A DNA stretch of 64,000 nt from Rhodococcus sp. 06-235-1A. GTDB taxonomy: Bacteria; Actinomycetota; Actinomycetes; Mycobacteriales; Mycobacteriaceae. Positions 16,568 to 26,926 of this stretch are shown one piece after another; position 1 is the stretch's first letter; the number at the start of each line of letters is the position of its first letter. The stretch lies in contig NZ_NOYI01000027.1 in NCBI RefSeq assembly GCF_002258785.1, positions 1-64,000 of the forward strand. The letters are read 5' to 3'. The notes beneath the pieces are model-generated. The model made no database searches. It was not told the DNA's origin and worked only from the letters and a program-made list of their open reading frames with translations. The translations under genes were made by a program, and so were the position numbers.

Positions 16568-17314
16568 ATGCTGGGAGCCGTGTTCGACGCCCACCTACAC
16601 ATCATCGACCCGAAGTTTCCGCTCATCGAGAACCACGGTTTCCTGCCCGATCCGTACACCGTCTCGAACTACCTCTACGACGTCGACGGGCTCGGCATCA
16701 CCGGCGGCGCGGTGATCTCGGGATCGTTCCAGGGCACCGATCAGACCTATCTGATGGCAGCACTGGAGACTCTGGGACGCGGCTGGGTGGGCGTGACTCA
16801 GATCGATCCGGAATGCTCCGACGAGGACATCGTCGCGCTGCACGACGCAGGCGTACGCGGAATGCGATTCAACCTCAAGCGCGGCGAGACCGACGTTCAG
16901 ATGCTCACCACGCAGGCACGTCGCGTGCACGAATTGGTCGGATGGCACGCCGAGCTGTACGTCGATGCGTCCCTGCTGCTCTCGCTCGAACCCATCCTCG
17001 CGAAGTTGCCGGCGGTCAGCATCGATCACCTGGGCTTGTCCACTCAGGGGTTGCCGTACCTTCTGAACCTCGTCGACCGCGGAGTACGCGTCAAGGCAAC
17101 CGGATTCGGTCGAGTGGATCTCGACATCGCCGACACGCTGCAGCAGATCCATCGAGTCAACCCCGCGGCGTTGATGTTCGGCACCGATCTACCGGGCACC
17201 CGAGCCCCACGTCCGTTCTCGGAGACCGACCTCGACATCATCACCCACGCTGTCGGTGGCGACCTCCCTGCCGTGCTCGACGGCAATGCCCGGGCTTGGT
17301 ATCGCGTCTCCTGA
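16568..17314 (+). CDS. amidohydrolase-2 family metal-dependent hydrolase
   Basis: A 248-residue TIM-barrel hydrolase. The N-terminal metal motif is FDAHLHIID, the central histidine is in VSIDHLGLS and the late catalytic aspartate is in LMFGTDLPGTRAP. These match the 4-sulfomuconolactonase/2-pyrone-4,6-dicarboxylate hydrolase branch in general layout. The ATG at 16568 is used; a GTG at 16580 would start at the metal motif but is too close to GGGAG. It is convergent with the DUF456 gene. Confidence 0.85.
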   Translation: MLGAVFDAHLHIIDPKFPLIENHGFLPDPYTVSNYLYDVDGLGITGGAVISGSFQGTDQTYLMAALETLGRGWVGVTQIDPECSDEDIVALHDAGVRGMRFNLKRGETDVQMLTTQARRVHELVGWHAELYVDASLLLSLEPILAKLPAVSIDHLGLSTQGLPYLLNLVDRGVRVKATGFGRVDLDIADTLQQIHRVNPAALMFGTDLPGTRAPRPFSETDLDIITHAVGGDLPAVLDGNARAWYRVS

Positions 17315-17315
17315 T

Positions 17316-17798
17316 CTATACGAGCACGGCTCCCCCGAGCCACACCGCCGAGGCGAGCAACGCACCGAACAGTTCCACCAGTATGGAGAGCCCGGCGGCC
17401 TTGGTGGCGTGCACGGTCGATCGCCAGGCCTCGGAATGGTTTCGGTGCCTGGGTACTTCGGCGACGTAGACCCCTGCGATGAACCCGATGAACAGCCCGA
17501 CGACGGGGATGACGAAAAATCCGACGATGCCGAGTAGACCGCCGATCATCAGCGATCGCATCGGCACACCCGCTTCCCGCATGCGCCGACCCGGCCACGT
17601 GTACTTCACGACGCCGCTGAGTACCAGCAGCACCGTCGCGACCGCGAACACCGTCCAGGCGGCTGCTCCACCGGTGAGCCACGCCCAGACAGCGACGGCA
17701 GCGAAGATCAGGATGGTGCCGGGCAGAATGGGAACGACGATACCGACGAGGCCGACCAGAATCACCAGGCCGACCAGTATTTCTCCGAGCGCGCTCAT
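17316..17798 (-). CDS. DUF456 family membrane protein
   Basis: A 160-residue integral membrane protein with about four hydrophobic helices and a glycine-rich core (GLVGIVVPILPG and GFIAGVYVAE), the pattern of DUF456 in which glycine-zipper helices repeat. No catalytic motif is present and the role is unknown. It follows purT by 24 bases on the same strand and is probably co-transcribed with it. Confidence 0.8.
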   Translation of the reverse strand: MSALGEILVGLVILVGLVGIVVPILPGTILIFAAVAVWAWLTGGAAAWTVFAVATVLLVLSGVVKYTWPGRRMREAGVPMRSLMIGGLLGIVGFFVIPVVGLFIGFIAGVYVAEVPRHRNHSEAWRSTVHATKAAGLSILVELFGALLASAVWLGGAVLV

Positions 17799-17822
17799 GA
17801 GCTCAGTGTGCCCTGTGCCGGG

Positions 17823-19040
17823 TCAGACGACAGGACGAACCTTTCCTGCTGCCTCGCGTGCTCGGCTTCGTGCCGTCTCGATGTCCGACGCCGTCGACAC
17901 CGCGACGCCCATCCGACGCCTGACGAAGCTCGTCGGCTTGCCGAACAGGCGCAGGTCGGTCTCGGCAACCGCCAACGCATCGGCGACGCCTTCGAAGGAA
18001 ACGCCGTCCGCATCCACGCCGCCGTAGATCACCGCCGACGCACCGGGTGAGAGCAGCGCCGTGTCGATCGGCAGACCGAGCACGGCGCGGGCATGGAGCT
18101 CGAACTCCGAGAACCGTTGCGTACGAAGCGTTACCAGGCCGGTATCGTGTGGCCGCGGACTGACCTCGGAGAAATACACGTTGTCGCCCTGGACGAACAG
18201 CTCGACGCCGAACAATCCGCTCCCACCCAGTGCCGTCGTGATTCGCTCGGCAACATCGCGCGCACCGGCCAGGGCCGCGTCGGACATCGGTTGCGGCTGC
18301 CAGGATTCGACGTAGTCACCGGACTCCTGCAGGTGGCCGATCGGCTCGCAGAACGCTGTTCCATCCACCCCGCGCACAGTCAGAAGAGTTATCTCGTAAT
18401 CGAAATCGACGAATCCCTCGACGATGACACGGCCGAGATCGACGCGGCCACCCTTCAACGCGTACTCCCACGCGGCCTCGACATCGTCCTCGCTGCGCAC
18501 GACGGACTGCCCTTTGCCCGACGACGACATGACGGGCTTGATGACGGCAGGGAAACCAATGGTGGACAATGCTTCTCGAACCTGGCCCAGCGAATCGGCA
18601 AAGGCATAGGGCGACGTCGGCAGCCCGAGCTCCTCGGCAGCCAGACGCCTGATGCCCTCACGGTTCATCGTCAACTGCGTCGCCCGTGCCGTCGGAATGA
18701 TCACCGTCCGGCCCCTGGCTTCCACCTCGGCCAACGCGTCCGTCGCAATGGCCTCGATCTCCGGGACAACGAAGTCCGGCTGCTGCGAATCGATCAGCGC
18801 CAGAAGCTCTTCGGGGTTGCTCATGTCGATCGTGAATGCATGATGCGCCACCTGGTGGCCAGGGGCATTGTCGTAGCGATCGACGGCGATCACCTCGACG
18901 CCGAGGCGCTGGAACGCGATGATCACCTCTTTGCCCAGCTCACCCGAGCCGAGCAGCATCACCCGGGTCGCCCCTGGAGTGAGCGGAGTACCGATACGGA
19001 CGGGTTCTGGGGCAGTCACAGCCTTATTATCCACACCCAC
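17823..19040 (-). CDS. purT: formate-dependent phosphoribosylglycinamide formyltransferase
   Basis: A 405-residue ATP-grasp enzyme that makes formylglycinamide ribotide from GAR, formate and ATP in purine synthesis. Visible features are the N-terminal nucleotide fold [14 protein letters not shown], the ATP-grasp loop [25 protein letters not shown] and the metal-binding [15 protein letters not shown]. The start is taken as GTG 19040; a second GTG eight codons later is possible. The left arm of the large palindrome begins inside this gene at 18719, and its 5' part reappears at 63679-64000. Confidence 0.95.
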   Translation of the reverse strand: MGVDNKAVTAPEPVRIGTPLTPGATRVMLLGSGELGKEVIIAFQRLGVEVIAVDRYDNAPGHQVAHHAFTIDMSNPEELLALIDSQQPDFVVPEIEAIATDALAEVEARGRTVIIPTARATQLTMNREGIRRLAAEELGLPTSPYAFADSLGQVREALSTIGFPAVIKPVMSSSGKGQSVVRSEDDVEAAWEYALKGGRVDLGRVIVEGFVDFDYEITLLTVRGVDGTAFCEPIGHLQESGDYVESWQPQPMSDAALAGARDVAERITTALGGSGLFGVELFVQGDNVYFSEVSPRPHDTGLVTLRTQRFSEFELHARAVLGLPIDTALLSPGASAVIYGGVDADGVSFEGVADALAVAETDLRLFGKPTSFVRRRMGVAVSTASDIETARSRAREAAGKVRPVV

Positions 19041-19115
19041 ATTACTTGGACGACCTAGTACAGGTTAGTCTCCTGTCACAATCGCAGCGCACAACGTCGG
19101 AACGAGGCAAATTAC

Positions 19116-20192
19116 GTGTCGAACACTGGTGGACCGCTCGCAGGGCTCCGCGTCGTCGAACTCGCAGGCATCGGGCCCGGCCCGCACGCCGCACTGCTCC
19201 TGGCCGACCTCGGCGCGGACGTCGTTCGCATCCAACGCGCCGGGCAGGTCTCTCCGCACGACCATCAACTGCGCAGTCGCACCATCGTCGAGGCGAACCT
19301 CAAGGACCCCGCCGACATCGAGAAGGTTCTCGGCCTCGTCGAGCGCGCCGACGTGCTGATCGAGGGATTCCGCCCCGGTGTCACCGAGCGACTCGGACTC
19401 GGACCCGACGACGCCTTGGCCCGCAACCCGCGCTTGGTCTACGGCCGCATGACCGGCTGGGGCCAGGAAGGCCCCTGGGCACAGACCGCAGGCCACGACA
19501 TCAACTACATCTCCGTCACCGGCGTCCTCAACGCCATCGGCCGTGCGGGAGAGCGCCCGGTGCCGCCGCTGAACATGGTCGGCGACTTCGGTGGCGGCTC
19601 GATGTTCCTCGTCTTCGGCATCATGGCGGCGCTCTACGAGCGACAGAACTCCGGGCAGGGCCAGGTGGTCGACGCGGCCATGGTCGACGGCACGGCCGCA
19701 CTCTCGCACATGATCTGGTCGTGGCGCGGAGTCGGAGCGTGGAGCGACGACCGCGGCACCAACCTGCTCGACACCGGCGCGCCGTTCTACGACACCTACG
19801 AGACCTCCGACGGCCAGTACATGGCAGTCGGCTCGCTCGAGCCGCAGTTCTACGCTCAGCTGCTCACCGGACTCGGCCTCTCCGATACGGATCTGCCATC
19901 GCAGATGGACAAGTCGCGTTGGCCGGAACTGCGCGAGAAGTTCACCTCGACATTCCTGTCGAAGACCCGCGACGAATGGGCCGCGATCTTCGACGGCACC
20001 GACGCCTGCGTATCGCCGGTCCTCACCTTCGCCGAAGCTCCGAACCACCCGCACATGAAGGATCGCGACTCACTCATCGACGTCGGCGGCGTCACGCAAC
20101 ACCGTCCGGCACCGCGATTCTCCCGCACCGAAAACGGAGTTCCGACGCCACCGCCGTCCACCGCCACCGACATCGCGTCGGTCTGGGTGTAA
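19116..20192 (+). CDS. mcr: CaiB/BaiF family, alpha-methylacyl-CoA racemase-like
   Basis: A 358-residue class III CoA-transferase fold protein. The three catalytic residues of the mycobacterial racemase MCR (His126, Asp156, Glu241) have equivalents one residue later: His127 in AGHDINY, Asp157 in [11 protein letters not shown] and Glu242 in SLEPQFY. This favours 2-methylacyl-CoA racemisation in branched-chain or sterol side-chain degradation over CoA transfer. The N-terminal CoA-binding region [13 protein letters not shown] is present. It is divergent from purT across 75 bases and is followed by the convergent MocR gene. Confidence 0.88.
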   Translation: MSNTGGPLAGLRVVELAGIGPGPHAALLLADLGADVVRIQRAGQVSPHDHQLRSRTIVEANLKDPADIEKVLGLVERADVLIEGFRPGVTERLGLGPDDALARNPRLVYGRMTGWGQEGPWAQTAGHDINYISVTGVLNAIGRAGERPVPPLNMVGDFGGGSMFLVFGIMAALYERQNSGQGQVVDAAMVDGTAALSHMIWSWRGVGAWSDDRGTNLLDTGAPFYDTYETSDGQYMAVGSLEPQFYAQLLTGLGLSDTDLPSQMDKSRWPELREKFTSTFLSKTRDEWAAIFDGTDACVSPVLTFAEAPNHPHMKDRDSLIDVGGVTQHRPAPRFSRTENGVPTPPPSTATDIASVWV

Positions 20193-20203
20193 CCGCCTGC
20201 GCG

Positions 20204-21685
20204 TCAGAACACCAGAGCCGGCTGTTCCGATTCGGCGCTGGGGGCGAGTGCTCGGTACGCCCCGGCCGTTGCGGCGACAGCGGCCCGAAGCTCTTGCGGC
20301 TCACGGGTGTACGGCAACCTGAGATAGCGCTCGAACGCACCCTCGACGCCGAATCGCGGTCCTGCCGCCAGCACCGCTCCGAATGCCGGAGCGGTGGCGG
20401 CGAGTGCACTCGACACCGGTGCAGGCAGCTGCAACCACAGCGACATACCGCCCTCGGAGCGGCGATAGCGCCAGTCCGGAAGATGCTCGGCCAGAGCGTC
20501 CTCGAGTACGTCACGACGTTCACGCAGTTGCGATCGGCGGAGCTCGAGTGCGGGTTCGGCGTCCTGCAGCAAGAACGACGACGCCAACTGATCCATGATC
20601 GACGTGCCGAGGTCGTGCGCCGCCCGCGAACCTGCGAGCTGGGATACCAGCGACGGGTGCGCCCTGATCCACCCGATGCGCAGTCCGCCCCAGAACGACT
20701 TGGACGCCGAGCCGATCGTGACGATGTCGGAGCCCGAGACCCGTCCGAACGACGCGACCGGTGGTGGCGGCGGGGCGTCGAGCCACAGGTCCACCATCGT
20801 CTCGTCGACGATGAGCGTCATGCGAGTGTCACGGGTGATGCGCGCGAGTTCGGCCCGGCCCTCGGCGTCCAGCACCTGCCCGGTCGGATTGTGAAAGTCC
20901 GGAATCAGGTACGCGACCTTGGCGGCCGTTTGCCGTGCGGCACTGCGAATTCCGTCGAGATCCCAGTCGCCGTCCGCGGGACGAACCGGCACCGGCACCG
21001 GCCGCGCGCCGACGCGTCGGATGGCCTCGAGCGCGTTGGGATAGGTCGGGTGATCGATCAGCACCCGATCACCGGGTGACGTCAACGTGCCCAGCAAGAG
21101 CCGAACTGCTTGCTGCGCACCGGATGTGACCATGATCTGATCCGCGGTCGTCGGTAGGCCACGCTCGACGAATCGCTGCGCGATGGCCTCCCGCAACACC
21201 GCCAAGCCGATGGGCTCCATTCCGTGCGTCGGCAGGTACGTCGGAAGTGCTTGCAGTGCAGACTCGTACGCGGCCGTCATGGTTCCGTCGGCGGCCGACA
21301 TGGCAGCGTGAGACATGTCCACCACCGGACCCGACGTCGACGTCGACTGGATCAGCAGTCCGTTCGGGGTGGGGGCCGCAGGCAGCGCGACGGTACTGCG
21401 CGAACCCTGCTTGCTGATCAGATAGCCCTCGTCACGCAGCACCGAATAGGAGGAGGTGATGGTGGTGCGGCTCAAATCGAGTGCGGCCGACAGATCGCGC
21501 TCACTGGGCAGACCGACACCCAACGGAATCCGACCGTCGTGAATGAGGAGTCGAACGCCGTCCGCCAACGCGCGATACGTCGGACGCGACGCCTTGCGCC
21601 GGCCGGGTCCATCGGAGGAGGCGTCAGCGCGCCAGCTACCGAGATCGCGGGCCAGTGACGTTGCGTTGAGAACTCTCGAGGCCAT
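20204..21685 (-). CDS. MocR-type regulator (GntR winged helix fused to aminotransferase domain)
   Basis: A 493-residue two-domain protein. The N-terminal winged helix (about residues 30-100) includes LPSERDLSAALDLSRTTI and GYLISKQGSRS. The rest is a fold-type I aminotransferase domain with the PLP lysine in GSASKSFWGGLRIGW and the PLP-contacting DFHNPTGQ. MocR regulators sense PLP or amino-acid adducts. The ATG at 21685 has GGAG upstream, whereas the ATG eleven codons earlier has no clear ribosome site. ACTGG boxes in the gap to ogt suggest autoregulation. The regulated pathway is not evident from neighbours. Confidence 0.88.
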   Translation of the reverse strand: MASRVLNATSLARDLGSWRADASSDGPGRRKASRPTYRALADGVRLLIHDGRIPLGVGLPSERDLSAALDLSRTTITSSYSVLRDEGYLISKQGSRSTVALPAAPTPNGLLIQSTSTSGPVVDMSHAAMSAADGTMTAAYESALQALPTYLPTHGMEPIGLAVLREAIAQRFVERGLPTTADQIMVTSGAQQAVRLLLGTLTSPGDRVLIDHPTYPNALEAIRRVGARPVPVPVRPADGDWDLDGIRSAARQTAAKVAYLIPDFHNPTGQVLDAEGRAELARITRDTRMTLIVDETMVDLWLDAPPPPPVASFGRVSGSDIVTIGSASKSFWGGLRIGWIRAHPSLVSQLAGSRAAHDLGTSIMDQLASSFLLQDAEPALELRRSQLRERRDVLEDALAEHLPDWRYRRSEGGMSLWLQLPAPVSSALAATAPAFGAVLAAGPRFGVEGAFERYLRLPYTREPQELRAAVAATAGAYRALAPSAESEQPALVF

Positions 21686-21690
21686 GTTCT

Positions 21691-21774
21691 CCAGTATTGG
21701 CCCACTGGCATCGAACATTCAAGTCCATTCGGTCGTCTACTGGACTGCTCCCCGACCTCGGGTGGATACTGGAC
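21691..21774. promoter_or_regulatory. ACTGG boxes in the mocR-ogt gap, likely MocR site
   Basis: CCAGT at 21691 and ACTGG at 21704 form a dyad, and TACTGGAC is repeated directly at 21738 and 21767 (29 bases apart). MocR proteins often bind direct repeats near their own promoter. The boxes are seen; binding is inferred. Confidence 0.4.
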
Positions 21775-21776
21775 CC

Positions 21777-22301
21777 ATGCCGAGCTGCACGCTCTTCGAC
21801 ACCGCCATCGGTCGCTGCGGTATCGCCTGGACCGACGACGGAGTAGCCGCGGTTGCGCTGCCCGAACCGTCGGACGAGGCAATGATCGACTACCTGACCG
21901 GCTTCGGTGCGGCAGAAGGGCCGGTCGACGCACTGGCCGCCGATGCCATCGACCGGATCACCGGACTCCTCGACGGCCGTGCCGTCGACTTGAGGCCGAT
22001 ACCGCTGGTGCTCGACGTTTCGGAGTTCGATGCGTCGGTGTACACCGTGTGCAGCGACATCCCTCGGGGCGCGACACTCACCTACGGCGACATCGCTCGC
22101 AGACTCGGCCATCCCGGTGCGGCGCAAGCGGTCGGCGGTGCACTCGGCCGCAACCCGGTGCCGATCATCGTTCCGTGCCACCGTGTGCTCGGTGCAGGCA
22201 GCGAAGTCGGCGGCTTCTCCGCGCCGGGTGGAGCGAACACCAAACAACGAATTCTTGGCATAGAAGGCGTACCGGGATTCGACGAGCCCACATTGTTCTG
22301 A
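21777..22301 (+). CDS. ogt: methylated-DNA-protein cysteine methyltransferase
   Basis: A 174-residue DNA repair protein that removes methyl groups from O6-methylguanine by suicide transfer. The acceptor cysteine is in the invariant IVPCHRVLG (about residues 138-146), followed by GGFSAPGG and the helix-turn-helix region TYGDIARRLGHPGAAQAVGGALGRNP. The ATG at 21777 follows the ACTGG box. No Ada-type regulatory domain is present. It is divergent from the MocR gene and convergent with the LGFP gene. Confidence 0.93.
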   Translation: MPSCTLFDTAIGRCGIAWTDDGVAAVALPEPSDEAMIDYLTGFGAAEGPVDALAADAIDRITGLLDGRAVDLRPIPLVLDVSEFDASVYTVCSDIPRGATLTYGDIARRLGHPGAAQAVGGALGRNPVPIIVPCHRVLGAGSEVGGFSAPGGANTKQRILGIEGVPGFDEPTLF

Positions 22302-22310
22302 ATCAGAGCG

Positions 22311-22348
22311 CGGCGTTTATTCCGACCGTTCGACCGAATAAACCGCCG
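22311..22348. terminator. hairpin between ogt and the LGFP gene
   Basis: CGGCGTTTATTC and GAATAAACCGCCG pair with one bulged base in the convergent gap 22302-22371. The stem contains T and A runs that suit either direction. Likely a shared terminator. Confidence 0.55.
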
Positions 22349-22371
22349 AAAACAGGGAGCAGAATTGTATT

Positions 22372-22812
22372 TCAGGCCGAAATTCCCAGTTCGGAAATAG
22401 GACCGTCGACCGCCGAGACCGATACAGCTTCCGGACCGGGGCTGACATCCGATTCCTCGCCCCGACCACCGATGGTGAACGCACCCACATCGGGCAGCCA
22501 TCCGATGGCCCCGCGCTGGAAAAGGTTGTATCTGCCGGAGCCCGTCGGCGTCGGACGCTCGTTGCTGATCGGATAGCCAAGTGCCCCATAGGGTCCGCCG
22601 TGACCGAGGTACCAATCGAGTATGGGACCGTGCACCTCGTGCGCGCCACCTTCGGGAAGAGCGAACACAGTGGCATGGGTGAATTCGAGCATTCCGCCGC
22701 CCTCGGGACCGAGCATGAATTCACCGGCTTGAGCGCCGATCCAGGGATGTTCGTAAGTGAACCGATCGTATTGGTAGCTGAAAACTTCCAACCCGTTGTA
22801 ATTTTCGGTCAT
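22372..22812 (-). CDS. LGFP-repeat protein without signal peptide
   Basis: A 146-residue protein with one clear LGFP-type repeat (about residues 66-115): GPILDWYLGHGGPYGALGYP, then NERPTPTGSGRYNLFQRGAIGW. LGFP repeats are thought to bind the cell wall in mycolate-containing bacteria and usually sit behind a signal peptide or an esterase domain. Neither is seen here. The ATG has GGAGG about nine bases upstream. Base composition is somewhat lower in GC than the neighbours. Function unknown. Confidence 0.7.
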   Translation of the reverse strand: MTENYNGLEVFSYQYDRFTYEHPWIGAQAGEFMLGPEGGGMLEFTHATVFALPEGGAHEVHGPILDWYLGHGGPYGALGYPISNERPTPTGSGRYNLFQRGAIGWLPDVGAFTIGGRGEESDVSPGPEAVSVSAVDGPISELGISA

Positions 22813-22933
22813 CGCTGGAACCTCCGTCGCTTTACCTGAACCGATTATCCACGTCGGCGAGCAGATATGCAGCTCGATTCGGACATATATGTGGGATGCC
22901 GCAGAATTCGCTCTGTCTCGACCAGGCCTCACA

Positions 22934-22980
22934 CACATGCGAAAGCCCCGAGGCTGGACGCCTCGGGGCTTTCGCATGTG
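22934..22980. terminator. strong bidirectional terminator, 21-bp stem
   Basis: Perfect 21-base arms (CACATGCGAAAGCCCCGAGG plus C, and its complement) around a TGGAC loop. It stands between the purA stop at 23004 and the start region of the LGFP gene, both on the minus strand, so it ends purA transcription and insulates the next gene. Confidence 0.85.
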
Positions 22981-23003
22981 GCAAGTTGCGTACCGCAGAT
23001 TTC

Positions 23004-24356
<1,353 letters not shown>

Positions 24357-24494
24357 TCACCATTTGTCGCAGGCGCGACAGTGGCCGGGAGAACAGTCTA
24401 GCCGAGCCGGTGAGCTGGCCCGCATGCCGCTACGGTGGAGTCGAAACGAGGGCACTATGGTCGCCTGAGGGTTCGACGAAGATCTAGGAGCGCC

Positions 24495-25160
24495 GTGACA
24501 CCGTTCGTTCTGCACTGCGGGAACCCGCCGCTGCCGATCACGCTGACCGACGTCCCACTGCGCAGCGCCGACGCCGTACCGACCGACGACGACTGCAGCG
24601 GGATCTTCTCCGACATCGAATCGGTCCCTGCCCCCCGCATCATCGTCCTGGGCGACGATGCCTCCCTGGCCGCCGTGCTGACCCGACTGATGCGCACCGA
24701 CCGCCTGCACGTCGAACTCGCTTTCGTGCCCGACACGGCCACCGACGCAGCGCACATCTACAAACTCGGCACCGGATCACGCGCCGCGAAAGTGGCACTG
24801 ACAGGCTCGGCGTCGGGCACTCCCCTCATTCGCGACGACGCGGGCAAGGCGGTGGTCGGCCGGGCACTTCTCGGCGGGGCCGACGGAGCCGAACTCGAGG
24901 GCGAGGCCTACGTCGACGACACTCGCCTGTTCTCCGGCGTCGTACCCGGCGTCGAGGTGGCACCGACCGCGGAACTGCCCGGCCTTCGTGCGCGCGTGAT
25001 CAGCCGACGACGTCTTCTACCCCGCCGCTGGGTGAGCGGGCGCGCAATGCAACTCGGTTCCCCTGCCGCGAACCTGATGCGCGACGGCATCGCCGGCGAC
25101 CGAACGGTGAAGAGATCGACGTTCTACCGGCACCATCAGGAGTGGTTGCTGGTCCGATGA
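24495..25160 (+). CDS. conserved actinobacterial protein, Rv0358-like
   Basis: A 221-residue soluble protein with no catalytic motif that I recognise. It has an acidic N-terminal half, the segment APRIIVLGDDASLAAVLTRL, and a basic C-terminus (RRRLLPRRW, RHHQEWLLVR). The GTG at 24495 has AGGAG seven bases upstream; the longer in-frame ATG would begin in promoter sequence. Its identity is inferred from position: divergent from purA and overlapping an M50 protease gene, as for Rv0358 and Rv0359. The last residues overlap the protease start (ATGA). Confidence 0.7.
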   Translation: MTPFVLHCGNPPLPITLTDVPLRSADAVPTDDDCSGIFSDIESVPAPRIIVLGDDASLAAVLTRLMRTDRLHVELAFVPDTATDAAHIYKLGTGSRAAKVALTGSASGTPLIRDDAGKAVVGRALLGGADGAELEGEAYVDDTRLFSGVVPGVEVAPTAELPGLRARVISRRRLLPRRWVSGRAMQLGSPAANLMRDGIAGDRTVKRSTFYRHHQEWLLVR

Positions 25161-25930
25161 CCGTTCCCTTGCGTCGCAGTCCCGTCCTGCCGAGCCCGGT
25201 CTTCGTCGCCGTTCTCGCCGTCGCAGGAGTGGGCGGCGCAGTGGCGTGGACAGCCGAGGACGTCACGTCCACCGCTGCACGCCTCGGGGTGTTCGTTCTG
25301 GTACTGGCCGGCTGGATCGCCTCGGTGTGCCTGCACGAATTCGGTCACGCGTTCACCGCGTTTCGCGCCGGGGATCGCGAGGTCGAGCTCCGCGGCTACC
25401 TGACGCTCAACCCGCTGAAGTACACCCACCCGTTGCTCTCGATCGTCTTGCCGGTCGTATTCATCGCGATCGGCGGAATCGGACTGCCGGGCGGTGCCGT
25501 ATATCTGCGCACCGGCCAGTTCTCGGCATCGACGCAGCGGCGCATCGCCCTCGCCGGTCCGTTCGCCAATGCCGTTCTCGCCGTGTTACTTCTGATCGTC
25601 ATTCGCGTGTTCGGCACGGACGGGACCCATCAGGCCTTCTGGTACGGGCTCAGCTTCCTGGCCTTCCTGCAGATCATGGCCACGATCCTCAACCTGATTC
25701 CGGTGCCGGGACTCGACGGATACGCCGCACTCGAACCCTCGCTCTCGCCCGCCACCCGTGCATCGATGAACCAGTTCAAGGGCTACGGAATCCTCGTTCT
25801 CGTGGCATTGCTGTTCGTGCCGGCAGTCAATTCGGCATTCTTCGGGGCGATCTACACCCTCTTCGGATTGTCCGGTGTTCCCGAGTTCTTCGCCGGCAAC
25901 GGTAACTTCCTGATGCGATTCTGGCTGTGA
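25157..25930 (+). CDS. M50-family membrane metalloprotease (Rv0359-like)
   Basis: A 257-residue polytopic membrane protein of the site-2 protease class. The zinc motif HEFGH is in SVCLHEFGHAFTAF (about residues 59-72), and the second metal motif is NLIPVPGLDGYAAL. About six membrane segments are visible. Such short forms lack PDZ domains and may cleave membrane-bound anti-sigma factors or other substrates. Translation is coupled to the upstream Rv0358-like gene. It is convergent with the WYL regulator gene with one base between stops. Confidence 0.88.
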   Translation: MTVPLRRSPVLPSPVFVAVLAVAGVGGAVAWTAEDVTSTAARLGVFVLVLAGWIASVCLHEFGHAFTAFRAGDREVELRGYLTLNPLKYTHPLLSIVLPVVFIAIGGIGLPGGAVYLRTGQFSASTQRRIALAGPFANAVLAVLLLIVIRVFGTDGTHQAFWYGLSFLAFLQIMATILNLIPVPGLDGYAALEPSLSPATRASMNQFKGYGILVLVALLFVPAVNSAFFGAIYTLFGLSGVPEFFAGNGNFLMRFWL

Positions 25931-25931
25931 C

Positions 25932-26873
25932 TCAACTGTTCTCGCTCACGATGCTCGCCGCGACATCACGCAGCGATCGTCGCAGCGAAGCCGGCCCCAG
26001 CACACTGACTCCCCCGCCGAGCGCGATCAGCTGAGCGAGTGCGACCTCCTCGCTCTCGAGCATCAACTCCACCTCGGTCCAGCCGTCACTGTCGGCCGTG
26101 CCCAGATCCGGCGTGGCCGCGACTCCGATCACCCGAGGCAGGGCACGCACTGCGTTGTCGGACAATCGGACTCGACAGGGGAACCTCAGCAACGACCGAT
26201 CGAACTCCACCATCGACGCATCCCACCACTGCGCGAGGTCGAACCCGACCGGCCGAAGCACGTCGGTAGCCTGCTCCACCACGCTCTCGATCCGGTCGAC
26301 CCGAAACGACAGGATGCGCGCACCGCGAGTGGCCACCAAGTACCAGACCGACGCCTTCACCACCAGGCCGAGTGGCCCGACGACCCGGCTCCCCCCGCGG
26401 TAACGGATCTCGATCTCCCGACCACCGAGCACCGTCCGCGCCAAGACGGGCACCAACTCGTTCGCAACGGGCGCGGTGAACCAACCGGGAACATCGACGT
26501 GCACACGCTCACGCCACAGCTGCGCGCTCGCCCGGAGCGAGACCGGCAGCGCGCCGAGGAGCTTGCTCTCGGCAGCGGCGGTGGCGTCGGACAAGCCGAG
26601 GTCGGCCGCAACCGACGGCATACCGAGCAGCATCAGCGCCGACGTTTCGGTACCGGTCATGCCGGTCAGTTTCGACTGCCACCCGTCGAGCAATCGGATG
26701 CCGCCGCCGGGGCCGGGTTCGGTCCACAGCGGCACGCCCGCGGCCCCGAGCGCGCCGATGTCGCGGTAGATCGTGCGTACCGATACCTCGACCTCGTCCG
26801 CAAGGGACTGCGCGGTCGCCTGTCGCCCCTCTTGGAGCAACAACATGATCCGAAGCAACCGTGCGGAACGCAT
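25932..26873 (-). CDS. WYL-domain helix-turn-helix regulator
   Basis: A 313-residue regulator of the YafY/DeoR-HTH plus WYL class. The N-terminal HTH (residues 1-60) contains ATAQSLADEVEVSVRTIYRD, and the WYL motif is in VKASVWYLVATRGARILSFRVDRIES. WYL domains bind small ligands or nucleic acids and control nearby genes. The ATG at 26873 starts right at the HTH. It is divergent from a PPOX-family gene, with an inverted repeat in the 53-base gap that it could bind. Confidence 0.9.
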   Translation of the reverse strand: MRSARLLRIMLLLQEGRQATAQSLADEVEVSVRTIYRDIGALGAAGVPLWTEPGPGGGIRLLDGWQSKLTGMTGTETSALMLLGMPSVAADLGLSDATAAAESKLLGALPVSLRASAQLWRERVHVDVPGWFTAPVANELVPVLARTVLGGREIEIRYRGGSRVVGPLGLVVKASVWYLVATRGARILSFRVDRIESVVEQATDVLRPVGFDLAQWWDASMVEFDRSLLRFPCRVRLSDNAVRALPRVIGVAATPDLGTADSDGWTEVELMLESEEVALAQLIALGGGVSVLGPASLRRSLRDVAASIVSENS

Positions 26874-26885
26874 CTGCCCGATATT

Positions 26886-26904
26886 ACTGACACACGATGT
26901 CAGT
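26886..26904. promoter_or_regulatory. operator candidate between WYL regulator and PPOX gene
   Basis: Arms ACTGACA and TGTCAGT are separated by CACGA, 13 bases upstream of the regulator ATG. The repeat covers a possible upstream ATG (26897) of the PPOX gene, which favours the later start at 26927. Likely bound by the adjacent WYL regulator. Confidence 0.55.
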
Positions 26905-26926
26905 GATGGGGGTCGATACTCGCAAC

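Noticed and set aside
19046-21079. Long Arg-rich 677-codon frame
   Set aside because: It spans the racemase and MocR genes in a wrong frame, and the Arg/His-rich composition is typical of shadow translation in high-GC DNA.
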